Made by a program: the position numbers and the translations under genes. A stretch of 7,652 nucleotides of DNA from Candidatus Cloacimonadota bacterium (GTDB taxonomy: Bacteria; Cloacimonadota; Cloacimonadia; Cloacimonadales; Cloacimonadaceae), in assembly GCA_023230795.1 (NCBI GenBank), contig JALNWR010000121.1, forward strand, positions 1-7,652. The letters run 5' to 3'. The notes under the pieces are model-generated. The model did no database searches. It was not told the DNA's origin and worked only from the letters and a program-made list of their open reading frames with translations. Below, piece by piece: positions 1-5,997 of this stretch. Numbering within the stretch: the first letter of the stretch is position 1; each line of letters begins with the position of its first letter.

Positions 1-360
1 GAATCATGAATCTTAACTGCCAAAAGTATAAACTGAAATACATAGGCATAGATGATAGCTAAGATACTATCATTAAGTTCATTATCAAAAGAGTGACTCG
101 ATATTTTGGGGGAATGCCAGTATTTTTATTCTGGTCTCCCAAAAGAATGAAACAGTTCTATTATTACCAGAAAGTTAAGCAGCTTTCTTTGCAGCTATCA
201 GATAAATCTTTGATCCGCCTTCCGCCAAGCTTAGCCTACCCCATCTGCTATTATAATTATGACATGCAGATAGCAGTATAAAATACTCTTATCTTTACGT
301 CATCTCCACGACATCCTATAGGGGAGAGCAACATGCCGATGCTGCTGAGTCCGCTGTTTC
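1..360. other. AT-rich intergenic stretch, no supported gene
   Basis: This stretch is visibly richer in A+T than the rest of the window, and no open frame in it looks like a protein gene. The longest frame (a GTG start at 93 reading to 281, 62 codons) lacks a convincing ribosome binding site and resembles no family I know. It contains several small inverted repeats: ATGATAG at 52-58 against CTATCAT at 67-73, a longer hairpin at 104-144, and CTGCTAT at 245-251 against ATAGCAG at 270-276. A TATAAT hexamer lies at 252-257 but has no matching -35 box at a normal distance. It could hold the regulatory region of a gene outside the window or decayed mobile DNA. Nothing here decides between these. 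Confidence 0.5.
104..144. other. Possible hairpin in AT-rich intergenic region
   Basis: TTTTGGG at 104-110 is the exact reverse complement of CCCAAAA at 138-144, and a second pair, CCAG (117-120) with CTGG (131-134), lies inside it around an AT-rich 10-base loop. No T-tract follows on either strand, so it is not a normal intrinsic terminator. No role can be assigned. Confidence 0.3.
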
Positions 361-451
361 GCTGAACCCCGGGCGTCTCTCTTGCAGAGCACGGGACTTG
401 TTCTTTTTTAAGGCCTGTAGCTTTGTCGATGTGAGACGCATCGAATCCAGC
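361..451 (-). repeat. Degenerate reverse-orientation copy of the 92-bp structured repeat
   Basis: Read on the minus strand, this 91-bp stretch aligns end to end with the 92-bp core units at 7341-7432 and 7484-7575, with about 18 differences including one single-base gap (roughly 80% identity by hand count). Shared landmarks on the plus strand include GCAGAGCACGGGAC, TTTTTAAGGCCT, GAGACGCATC and AATCCAGC. It begins about 26 bases after the stop codon of the thiamine pyrophosphokinase gene and has the same orientation relative to that operon as the right-hand array has to aroA. The first hairpin (plus-strand 427-443) keeps its stem, with the outermost pair swapped from G-C to C-G on both sides. 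The outer stem survives through wobble pairs, while the fourth hairpin has decayed. It is probably an old copy. Confidence 0.85.
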
Positions 452-477
452 AGTTCTGACAGGGAAAAGCTCAGAGT

Positions 478-1116
478 CTATACCTTCGTGACTATCGCCA
501 ACACCAGGCCGCTCTTGAGCTGAATTTCGCTCTGTTCTGCCAGCAGTACATTGCTGATCCCCCGGCTCTGATGCTGATGCAAGATCAAATCTGTGAGTGG
601 GTATTTCAGGGCAGTAGAGCCGGTGAAATGGCTTTCCTTGCTATATGAGATCAGTGAGAGCAGATCGCCGGCTTGGGCAGATATTGAGGTCTCTGGATTT
701 AGGAAAAAGAAGCTTTGTCTTTCGCTTTCCACGCGGATATCGATCCCTTGTTTATGTGCGGCAATCAGGTTTTGGACGATAGCGGCGCTGTGGTCGAATC
801 TGCCCTGCATGTCGTTGCAGATCACAATGTTCTGATAGTTTTGCCTTATGCACCAGGTGATGGCCAATTCGGTATCGGTTTCGTTTTTCTCGGACTGATG
901 CCGGACGAGGGGGACATCGGGATATAGCCTTAAGATATTGGGGTCCAGGGAATCCAGGTCGCCAATGATCAAAGCTGGGCTCAGGCGCAAAAGATGCACC
1001 TTTTCCAGGCCTTTATCCACCGCGATGATATCGCCGGTGATGCTATCATATCCGGAAACTATCTGAGTGGGAGCGTGGTTTGTGATCAGCCAGGCATGGC
1101 TTTTAGCGGGAGGCAT
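478..1116 (-). CDS. thiN: Thiamine pyrophosphokinase
   Basis: This 212-residue protein should transfer a pyrophosphate group from ATP to thiamine, giving thiamine diphosphate in the cytoplasm. The family landmarks appear in order: a DKG motif near 34-36 (usually DGG), GDLDSL at 52-57 (usually GDFDS, metal and ATP binding), KNETDTE at 77-83 (usually KDxTDxE), GRFDH at 105-109 (usually GGRxDH) and SRGISN at 184-189, the thiamine-pocket loop near the C-terminus. The length is normal for the bacterial enzyme. The ATG at 1116 overlaps the end of the upstream M23 gene by 14 bases, which suggests coupled translation. It is the last gene of an operon with a complete ECF vitamin transporter, so it probably phosphorylates thiamine brought in by that transporter. 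The enzyme call is firm; the link to the transporter is inference from context. Confidence 0.93.
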   Translation of the reverse strand: MPPAKSHAWLITNHAPTQIVSGYDSITGDIIAVDKGLEKVHLLRLSPALIIGDLDSLDPNILRLYPDVPLVRHQSEKNETDTELAITWCIRQNYQNIVICNDMQGRFDHSAAIVQNLIAAHKQGIDIRVESERQSFFFLNPETSISAQAGDLLSLISYSKESHFTGSTALKYPLTDLILHQHQSRGISNVLLAEQSEIQLKSGLVLAIVTKV

Positions 1117-2014
1117 ATTCTTCGATCCGGTTCAGGAAATTCGCCGGATTCAGTTTGTGCTGGTTGTATTGCACCTCATAATGCAGATGGGGACCGGTGG
1201 AATATCCTGTATCTCCCATCAGGCCAATGATCTGGCCTTTGCTGACGCTTTCGCCTTTCTTGATTTTGATATTGTAAAGATGGGCGTAGAGGCTTTTGTA
1301 GCCGTTGCCATGATCGATGACTACGTGTTTGCCATAACCTCTGGTGTATCGGGTCTTTTCCACCACACCGGAGGCTGTGGCATAGATGGGAGTGCCGGTT
1401 TGATTTGAGATATCGATGCCATGATGAAATTCCAGATTTTTGGTGATGGGATGAATGCGGGAGCCCCAGCCATCTGAAATCCTGCCAAAAGTGGGATAGA
1501 TGGAGGGCACATCACCGCTGGGCTGAAGTCCATCCCAGACAGTCATCTGAAGGGACGGGAATTTGGGCTCGACATAGGCCAGAATCTCAGAGAGTTTCCG
1601 CTCCAGGCCTTCCATCTCCAGTTTCAAGCGGGGATCGCGGGAATAGCCGATATTCTCGGTGGCACCACCGCTATAATAGGGGTAATCTCTTTTGTCTTTG
1701 TGGGTCAGTCCCAGGGAGTCTAACATGTTGTAAATGGAATCGACAGTAGTGGCGTATTGCTCCACCTTGGCTCTGAGCAGCTGGTTTTCCTCTTCCAGAC
1801 TCTGGATACGACTGCGGGCAAATCTGCCGCCCTGATGGCTGCTCAGAATTCCCACTGCCACAAAAAGCAGTAATAATATCGCAACAAGATATATCTGCTT
1901 GCGCTTCTTATCTTGTGCGGGCTCGCCCAGGCCGAGGCCTTCCGGGCGTAGTTCCGAATTTCTTTCTTTGTCTATCTTCATAACTTTAGGTTCTATATGC
2001 AATTTCCATGCCAT
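1103..2014 (-). CDS. Membrane-anchored M23 (LytM-type) peptidase
   Basis: This 303-residue protein is a zinc metallopeptidase-type protein expected to act on, or regulate the cutting of, peptidoglycan cross-links in the periplasm. A charged N-terminal tail of about 38 residues precedes one membrane segment (about 41-58). A coiled-coil stretch follows (about 70-100, SLEEENQLLRAKVEQ), then a linker, then the LytM domain at about 175-292. The zinc and catalytic residues look intact: H197 and D201 in HHGID, H245 in YAHL, and HLH at 276-278 in GPHLHYEV. An active enzyme is therefore likely, rather than a degenerate EnvC/NlpD-type activator. The ATG at 2014 follows the T-component stop by 10 bases but has only a weak ribosome binding site; the next in-frame ATG is codon 12 (1981). 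Its presence inside a vitamin-uptake operon is unexplained. It may simply share the transcript. Confidence 0.92.
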   Translation of the reverse strand: MAWKLHIEPKVMKIDKERNSELRPEGLGLGEPAQDKKRKQIYLVAILLLLFVAVGILSSHQGGRFARSRIQSLEEENQLLRAKVEQYATTVDSIYNMLDSLGLTHKDKRDYPYYSGGATENIGYSRDPRLKLEMEGLERKLSEILAYVEPKFPSLQMTVWDGLQPSGDVPSIYPTFGRISDGWGSRIHPITKNLEFHHGIDISNQTGTPIYATASGVVEKTRYTRGYGKHVVIDHGNGYKSLYAHLYNIKIKKGESVSKGQIIGLMGDTGYSTGPHLHYEVQYNQHKLNPANFLNRIEEYASR

Positions 2015-2024
2015 ACCTGGTTAT

Positions 2025-2750
2025 CTATAGAATTAACAAGAGTATTATGCCTTGCAAAATCAGGAATATCAGGATAGCCAGGTCCCAAAACCCAAAGCTG
2101 AGCACATGCAGGCTGCTGCGCCGGCCTTTACTGCGAAACCCTCTCAGCTCCAGGGCGATAGCCTGCTCTCCGCTTTGCAGGATGATATCCACCAGGCTGG
2201 ATATAGCCAGAATCTTATAGACGGTGAGCTTGGCTTTCAGCTTCAGCTTTTTCAGCTTCAAGCCGCGATCGTGCAGCTCGGCGATCTGCCCTTTGTAACG
2301 CGCCCCCAGCTGAGGGATAAGATGCACCATGTAAGACACCATAAAGGAAAGCTCTTCGGGTAGATGAATCTTGCTGAAGGCAGAGCGGTAGGCGCTGAAA
2401 TCCAGCTTGGTCAAGCTACGACCGCAAAAGTAAATAACCGTGAGGCGCAGGCTGATCATCAGGCTGTAATTCAGCGCAGCACTATAGATTTTGAGGGGGC
2501 CAAAAGCGAAGAGTATCTGCCCGCCTCTGCGGAAAATAAGCTGGATGATGAAGACCGAAAGCAGGAGCCAGAGCAGCTTTTTGAGGCCCAAAAGCCGTTG
2601 CCACAATGCCGCAGACCCCCCGCGATAATCCAGCAGCCAGGCCCAGAGCATCAGCCAGAGCAGCTGCACCGGTCTCTGTAGGGCTATAGACAGGCTGCTG
2701 TAAAAGATGCACAGCAGGATGAAAGACAGCGGATGCGTGCGGGCTTTCAC
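2025..2750 (-). CDS. ecfT: ECF transporter T component (EcfT/CbiQ family)
   Basis: This 241-residue integral membrane protein should be the transmembrane coupling subunit that links the two ATPases to the substrate-binding S subunit. Hydrophobic segments lie at about 8-24, 27-42, 58-75, 90-110 and 216-240. The two cytoplasmic coupling motifs of the family are present: ELHDRG at 158-163 and ALELRGF at 199-205, each with the conserved Arg-Gly that docks into an ATPase groove. Between them is a striking Leu/Lys alternation (LKLKKLKLKAKL, 164-175). The start is GTG, with its GTGA overlapping the TGA stop of the A2 gene by 4 bases. A strong purine-rich ribosome site (GGAAGGGAAG) sits just upstream. 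Length and motif order fit the family well. Confidence 0.9.
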   Translation of the reverse strand: MKARTHPLSFILLCIFYSSLSIALQRPVQLLWLMLWAWLLDYRGGSAALWQRLLGLKKLLWLLLSVFIIQLIFRRGGQILFAFGPLKIYSAALNYSLMISLRLTVIYFCGRSLTKLDFSAYRSAFSKIHLPEELSFMVSYMVHLIPQLGARYKGQIAELHDRGLKLKKLKLKAKLTVYKILAISSLVDIILQSGEQAIALELRGFRSKGRRSSLHVLSFGFWDLAILIFLILQGIILLLIL

Positions 2751-3322
2751 AGCAGCTTCCCTTCCTGCAGATGCAAGATGCTGTCAAAGCTAAGCTCAGG
2801 CCGGTAGTGGCTCACCATCAGCATTCCCCGCTTTTTTGACAGCTCCTTAGTCAAAGTATGTCTGCGCTCTTTATCCAGCGCGGGATAAGGCTCATCCAAG
2901 AGCAGATAGTGATCCGCGTGGCAAAGGGCGATGCTGAGCATATAAGCCTGTTTGCTGCCCTGGGATAGCTCTCTTAGCGGCAATTCCCAATACACTTTCG
3001 GGAAGTTTGCGACCAGAGGATGGCTCTTGAGCATATCCAGGTCCAGCCCGGCCATCTGCCAGAGCTGCAGGTCCTGGGATAGATTGATGCCCAAAATCCG
3101 GCTTTCCACCTCTTGCGGCAGGTAGAAATAGCGGGCAGGGCGCTTGACCTTTCCGCACAGGGGCTGCAGCTTTCCACACAGGATTTTCAGCAAGGTGCTT
3201 TTACCACAGCCGTTTTCGCCTTGCAAGAGGCAGTTCTGGCTACGGGGCAGGCTCAGCGACAGATCGTCAAAGAGGACTTCCCTGCCCGGATAGGAAAAGC
3301 AGAAGTTTTGCAGTTCAAACAT
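2747..3322 (-). CDS. ecfA2: ECF transporter ATPase subunit (A2 position)
   Basis: This 191-residue ABC ATPase is short for the family (usually 220-280). Walker A is GENGCGKST at 35-43, the Q-loop is LPQ with Q70, Walker B is YLLLDEP at 139-145 with catalytic E144, the D-loop is ALD at 148-150, and the switch histidine is H172. The signature is LSQGS at 119-123 instead of LSGGQ, so the second glycine position differs. Only a few residues follow the switch region, so the C-terminal extension seen in many EcfA proteins is absent. Its ATG directly abuts the TAG stop of the A1 gene. It should form a heterodimer with the A1 protein below the T component and power uptake. The A1/A2 labels follow gene order and are not proven. 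Confidence 0.9.
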   Translation of the reverse strand: MFELQNFCFSYPGREVLFDDLSLSLPRSQNCLLQGENGCGKSTLLKILCGKLQPLCGKVKRPARYFYLPQEVESRILGINLSQDLQLWQMAGLDLDMLKSHPLVANFPKVYWELPLRELSQGSKQAYMLSIALCHADHYLLLDEPYPALDKERRHTLTKELSKKRGMLMVSHYRPELSFDSILHLQEGKLL

Positions 3323-4003
3323 CTATATACTTAGCTTGATCTCAAGATCTGCCAGATCGATCAGCTCTTGATTGTGAGTGGCGAGGATCACTATCCTGCC
3401 CTCTGCTTTCAGCTCTTGCAGCCAACCTTTTAGCAAAGCCATAGAGCTCAGCGAAAGTCCGGTTTCGGGCTCATCAAAGAGCAGGATGGGATTTTGCATG
3501 GCCTGGCAGATGGCAAAAAGCAGCAGTCTTTGCTCTCCCCCGCTCAGTCCTTGCGAATCCTGCTGCAAAAGGGAAGTAAACCCAAAGTAAGCTGCAGCCG
3601 CATCTATCCTTCGCCTGATCTCAGCCGCTGGCAAAGTTTTGTTTTCCAAAGCAAAAGCGATCTCCAGTTCACAGCTGGGAAACATCATCTGCGCCGCTGC
3701 ATCGCCGAGAGCCACGCTCATATAGCGGTAGATCTCACAAAGAGGAAGCTTGCGCAGATTGATACTGCCCCAGGATATAGTCCCGGCCAGATCGGCAGTG
3801 ATGCTCTGCGGGATGATGCCGCACAAAGCGTGAATCAGGCAGGTCTTCCCGGAGGCATTCGCTCCTGTGACAGCCAGGATGTCACCCTCCTCGGCTGTAA
3901 AGCTGAGCTTTTCCCAGATCGCTTTCTGCGCTTCCGGGAATCTTAAAGCAAGGCCATCTACCTGCAGCTTAGGGCACAAGCTCGAAATCTTCGCATCCTT
4001 CAA
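3323..4003 (-). CDS. ecfA1: ECF transporter ATPase subunit (A1 position)
   Basis: This 226-residue ABC ATPase is the partner of the 191-residue ATPase that follows. Walker A is GANASGKT at 47-54, the signature is LSGGE at 153-157, Walker B is ILLFDEP at 173-179 with E178, and the switch histidine is H210. The ECF-style segment FPSCELEIAFALEN (108-121) matches the usual 'TVEEEIAFGLEN' region. Two positions deviate: the Q-loop glutamine aligns with G100, and the D-loop reads GLS where GLD is usual. The start is uncertain. The first possible codon after an in-frame stop is a TTG at 4003, which lies 35 bases inside the upstream gene and lacks a clear ribosome site. Another TTG at 3979 would give a shorter overlap. 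The ATPase fold begins by about residue 13, so either start keeps it whole. Confidence 0.9.
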   Translation of the reverse strand: MKDAKISSLCPKLQVDGLALRFPEAQKAIWEKLSFTAEEGDILAVTGANASGKTCLIHALCGIIPQSITADLAGTISWGSINLRKLPLCEIYRYMSVALGDAAAQMMFPSCELEIAFALENKTLPAAEIRRRIDAAAAYFGFTSLLQQDSQGLSGGEQRLLLFAICQAMQNPILLFDEPETGLSLSSMALLKGWLQELKAEGRIVILATHNQELIDLADLEIKLSI

Positions 4004-4898
4004 AGATCATGGGTTCGGCCAAAGCTTCGCCCAGAGAGTAGTTTTCGCTGTGCTTGTAAAAGTTCAGCTTCAAGCTCGTTTCCGGAGTTAGCGGCCAGTC
4101 CAGGGCTTTAGCCAGAGGAATCAGCCGGGAGATGTATCTCATATCGATCAAGGCGCTAGCGTCGCATTGCAGATAGACTATGTCTTTCATCCACATTCCC
4201 CCGGGGATTTGCGGGCTTTTCAGGTTGTATTTGCCGTTTGCATCCAGCTCCAAAACCGCTCCGGAAAGCTGGCTGGGATAGCTCAGGCTCTGGCTGAGTC
4301 CATCCGCGCTGTAAAGCAGTATTTCCTTGGTGGGATTTTCACTGAGTTCGCCTATAAAATCGTCAAAGCGATAGCCCTGCATTTTCACAAAGGGCTTGGG
4401 GTCCTGGATCAATTTCTGTTCCATCAAAAAGGCTTTCAAAAACATAAGCTTCTGCGGCATTGGGATCTGCTGATAATTTTCCAGACGCACCTGCTTGATA
4501 TTGCGCACCCAGTATTGGCTTCTCAGATGCGGGAAGATCACCCGAAACTGCTCCTTGGGGAAAAGCACTCCGCTTTCGGTATGCGCTAGCCAGCAGGTAA
4601 GCGTATCCCACTCTGCCTTGTTAAATGTCACCTCATAGCGATCGGACGAGATAAACTTGATCTTAGCAAAGTCGCCCAGCTTCTGCTCGGCCAGCCAGTT
4701 ATCAAAGCGGATGCCTTTCCAGGTGGTGGTGATGGTCTCGCCATCCAGCTCTTTGGTGGTTTCAAATTCCTTGCCCTGGATGCGGAAAAAGGTCTCATAG
4801 GGATATTCATGGCTGATTCCCTGGTTATCTACGATGTTGATTGCGCAGAGTGGCGCCAGCAGGCATAGCGCGATGATTGTCAATAAATACACTTTCAT
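3969..4898 (-). CDS. Secreted protein with two Oxidored_molyb-like (sulfite-oxidase fold) domains, ECF-associated
   Basis: This 309-residue protein has an N-terminal signal peptide (hydrophobic 3-18; possible cleavage after LCA at about residue 19), so it should act in the periplasm. Residues about 58-140 resemble the molybdopterin-domain fold of sulfite-oxidase relatives: TTWKGIRFDNWL, then FISSDRYEVTF, then FRVIFPHLRSQYWVRNIKQVRLE. These parallel the family's 'W.G..L..LL', 'S.DGY...' and 'RLV.P...G...VKW...I.'. Residues about 170-245 look like a second copy (KMQGYRFDDFI, LLYSADGLSQSL, GGMWMKDIVYLQC). The N-terminal half that carries the cofactor cysteine in true sulfite oxidases is absent, so enzyme activity is unlikely. 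The gene overlaps the S-component stop by 4 bases and has a GAGGA ribosome site 4 bases before ATG. Its place between S and ATPase genes suggests an accessory role in capture or delivery of the substrate. The fold call is by eye and moderate; the role is a guess. Confidence 0.65.
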   Translation of the reverse strand: MKVYLLTIIALCLLAPLCAINIVDNQGISHEYPYETFFRIQGKEFETTKELDGETITTTWKGIRFDNWLAEQKLGDFAKIKFISSDRYEVTFNKAEWDTLTCWLAHTESGVLFPKEQFRVIFPHLRSQYWVRNIKQVRLENYQQIPMPQKLMFLKAFLMEQKLIQDPKPFVKMQGYRFDDFIGELSENPTKEILLYSADGLSQSLSYPSQLSGAVLELDANGKYNLKSPQIPGGMWMKDIVYLQCDASALIDMRYISRLIPLAKALDWPLTPETSLKLNFYKHSENYSLGEALAEPMIFEGCEDFELVP

Positions 4899-5425
4899 AT
4901 TATCCTCATTTTCTTTAGACTGATATAGATGCTGTAGCTGAGATAGCCGCCCACAATGCCAGAGGCCAGAGCGAGGCAGGCGATCCCGATTAGGATTAAA
5001 GGTGGATGCCGGAAGATCAGCACTGCCGCGATTACACTTCCGGCTATATTAGCCATTGCGCAGATCAGCAGATGGGCTACCAGATGTTTACGGTAAAGCA
5101 GCAGGAAGAAGACGAGGTCTGCCAAAAGCCCCGGAACTGTATATGTGATCAGCGAGATAGCTCCTTGATTGCCGGCAAAGGGGAAGATCATCACTCCTAT
5201 CGCCTGCAAGATGCCAAAGATGGTGCCGCTAAAGGGTTTGCCCACCATCATCACGGCCAAGACCAGCCACATCATATAAAAGCCGCCGGCAAAAGAGCCG
5301 CCTGGTATGCCCAAGGGGGTGGAGAACATCTTCACAATAGGGCCTACTATGGGTTTGATCGAGATGCCGATGGCGGCCAAGGCTGCGATCAGGATGAGGT
5401 CCTTCACGGAAAAGTTCTTAAGCAT
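4895..5425 (-). CDS. ECF transporter S component, probably thiamine or precursor specific (YkoE-like)
   Basis: This 176-residue membrane protein has about six hydrophobic segments (roughly 8-31, 46-62, 65-82, 90-110, 115-137, 140-166). That is the usual size and topology of an ECF substrate-binding subunit. The opening FSVKDLILIAALAAIG is typical of S components. The stretch IGISIKPIVGP, then a glycine-rich loop, FYMMWLVLAVMMVGKPFSGTIFG and a following GNQG resembles the layout of YkoE-type thiamine/hydroxymethylpyrimidine binders. With thiamine pyrophosphokinase in the same operon, thiamine is the most likely ligand, but specificity cannot be read from sequence alone. The ATG at 5425 lies one base after the deaminase stop, with an AGAGGA ribosome site 9 bases upstream. 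Confidence 0.85.
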   Translation of the reverse strand: MLKNFSVKDLILIAALAAIGISIKPIVGPIVKMFSTPLGIPGGSFAGGFYMMWLVLAVMMVGKPFSGTIFGILQAIGVMIFPFAGNQGAISLITYTVPGLLADLVFFLLLYRKHLVAHLLICAMANIAGSVIAAVLIFRHPPLILIGIACLALASGIVGGYLSYSIYISLKKMRII

Positions 5426-5426
5426 C

Positions 5427-5903
5427 TCAGACTATCCTCTTTTGATTGCCGGTATCCGGGTCCAGCAGGATCAATTCGATATCAGCTTCCCGAAAAAGCT
5501 CAAGACACAGCTCATCCGGATAAGTATTGGCGATAAACACCTGCCTGATCTCGGCATTGATGATCATCTTGGCGCAGATCGAGCAGGGTTGATGGGTGCA
5601 ATACATCACGGCATTCCTGGTGCTGCTGCCGTTGATGGCGGCCTGGATGATGGCGTTTTGCTCGGCATGCACACCCCGGCAAAGCTCATGTTTCTCGCCG
5701 GAAGGCACCTTCAGCTGCTCTCTCAGGCAGCCTACATCTTTACAATGTGGACTGCTCTTCGGGCTGCCGTTGTAGCCGGTGGAGAGAATCTGATTGTCCC
5801 TTACCAAAGCGGCACCTACAGCTCTGCGCAGACATGTGCTGCGGGTGGAGGCCAAAAAGGCCATGCGCATGAAATACTGTTGCCAGGATGGGCGGTTGTT
5901 CAT
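5427..5903 (-). CDS. Deoxycytidylate (dCMP) deaminase
   Basis: This 158-residue cytosolic zinc enzyme should convert dCMP to dUMP, feeding thymidylate synthesis. The catalytic site is plain: HAE at 79-81 (zinc ligand and proton-shuttling Glu) and PCSICAK at 106-112 with zinc ligands C107 and C110. GYNGSP at 43-48 and the cysteines at 54, 59 and 75 match the dCMP deaminase/ComEB branch, where extra Cys/His residues hold a second zinc. Length is normal. The ATG at 5903 has a good AAGGA ribosome site. It is the first gene of the operon, divergent from aroA, and has no evident link to thiamine uptake beyond sharing the promoter. A ComEB-like label would be equally acceptable. Confidence 0.93.
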   Translation of the reverse strand: MNNRPSWQQYFMRMAFLASTRSTCLRRAVGAALVRDNQILSTGYNGSPKSSPHCKDVGCLREQLKVPSGEKHELCRGVHAEQNAIIQAAINGSSTRNAVMYCTHQPCSICAKMIINAEIRQVFIANTYPDELCLELFREADIELILLDPDTGNQKRIV

Positions 5904-5943
5904 GGTACTTCCTTATCTTTAGATGATTTTTCCCAAATTTGAC

Positions 5944-5963
5944 CTTGACAGAATTTTGTCAAG
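5944..5963. promoter_or_regulatory. Perfect inverted repeat with divergent TTGACA boxes
   Basis: CTTGACA (5944-5950) and TGTCAAG (5957-5963) are exact reverse complements separated by six bases. The site sits almost at the centre of the 94-bp region between the deaminase ATG and the GTG proposed for aroA. By symmetry each strand carries a consensus -35 hexamer TTGACA: at 5945-5950 pointing to aroA and at 5957-5962 pointing to the deaminase operon. At a 17-base spacing the -10 regions are poor on both sides (ATCTTA at 5968-5973; AATTTG on the minus strand at 5934-5939). The minus strand also reads CAAATTTG, close to the TAnnTTTG box of Bacteroidota promoters. It may be a shared divergent promoter, an operator, or both. 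Confidence 0.45.
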
Positions 5964-5983
5964 AGCGATCTTAACCCAAAAAA

Positions 5984-5990
5984 GGGAGGA
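5984..5990 (+). promoter_or_regulatory. Strong ribosome binding site deciding the aroA start
   Basis: GGGAGGA, preceded by a run of A residues, lies exactly 7 bases before the GTG at 5998. This is far better than anything in front of the upstream in-frame ATG at 5923, so the GTG is the preferred start of aroA. Confidence 0.7.
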
Positions 5991-5997
5991 TACCTTA

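Larger units (their letters stand above)
478..5903 (-). other. Eight-gene operon: dCMP deaminase, ECF importer, M23 peptidase, thiamine pyrophosphokinase
   Basis: All eight minus-strand genes are contiguous. Junctions in transcription order are: 1-base gap (deaminase to S component), 4-base overlap (S to secreted protein), up to 35-base overlap (secreted protein to A1), 0-base gap with TAG directly followed by ATG (A1 to A2), 4-base overlap with a GTG start (A2 to T), 10-base gap (T to M23), and 14-base overlap (M23 to thiamine pyrophosphokinase). No promoter- or terminator-sized gap exists inside. A single promoter in the region 5904-5997 could serve the whole unit. That it is one transcript is inferred from spacing only. 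Confidence 0.8.

Noticed and set aside
1..49. Minus-strand frame starting ATG at 49 and open to the window edge
   Set aside because: Only 16 codons visible, no ribosome site; cannot be told from chance.
93..281. 62-codon plus-strand frame starting with GTG
   Set aside because: No convincing ribosome site, no family resemblance, AT-rich low-information composition, and short enough to be chance.
4895..4960. Lipobox in the secreted protein (LAPLC)
   Set aside because: The residue before Cys is Leu, preceded by Pro, which does not fit the lipobox; ordinary signal peptidase cleavage after LCA is more likely.
5006..5942. Long plus-strand open frames antisense to the S component and dCMP deaminase (176 and 211 codons)
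   Set aside because: They lie opposite genes with clear family motifs and have no recognisable domains; they are shadows of codon use.
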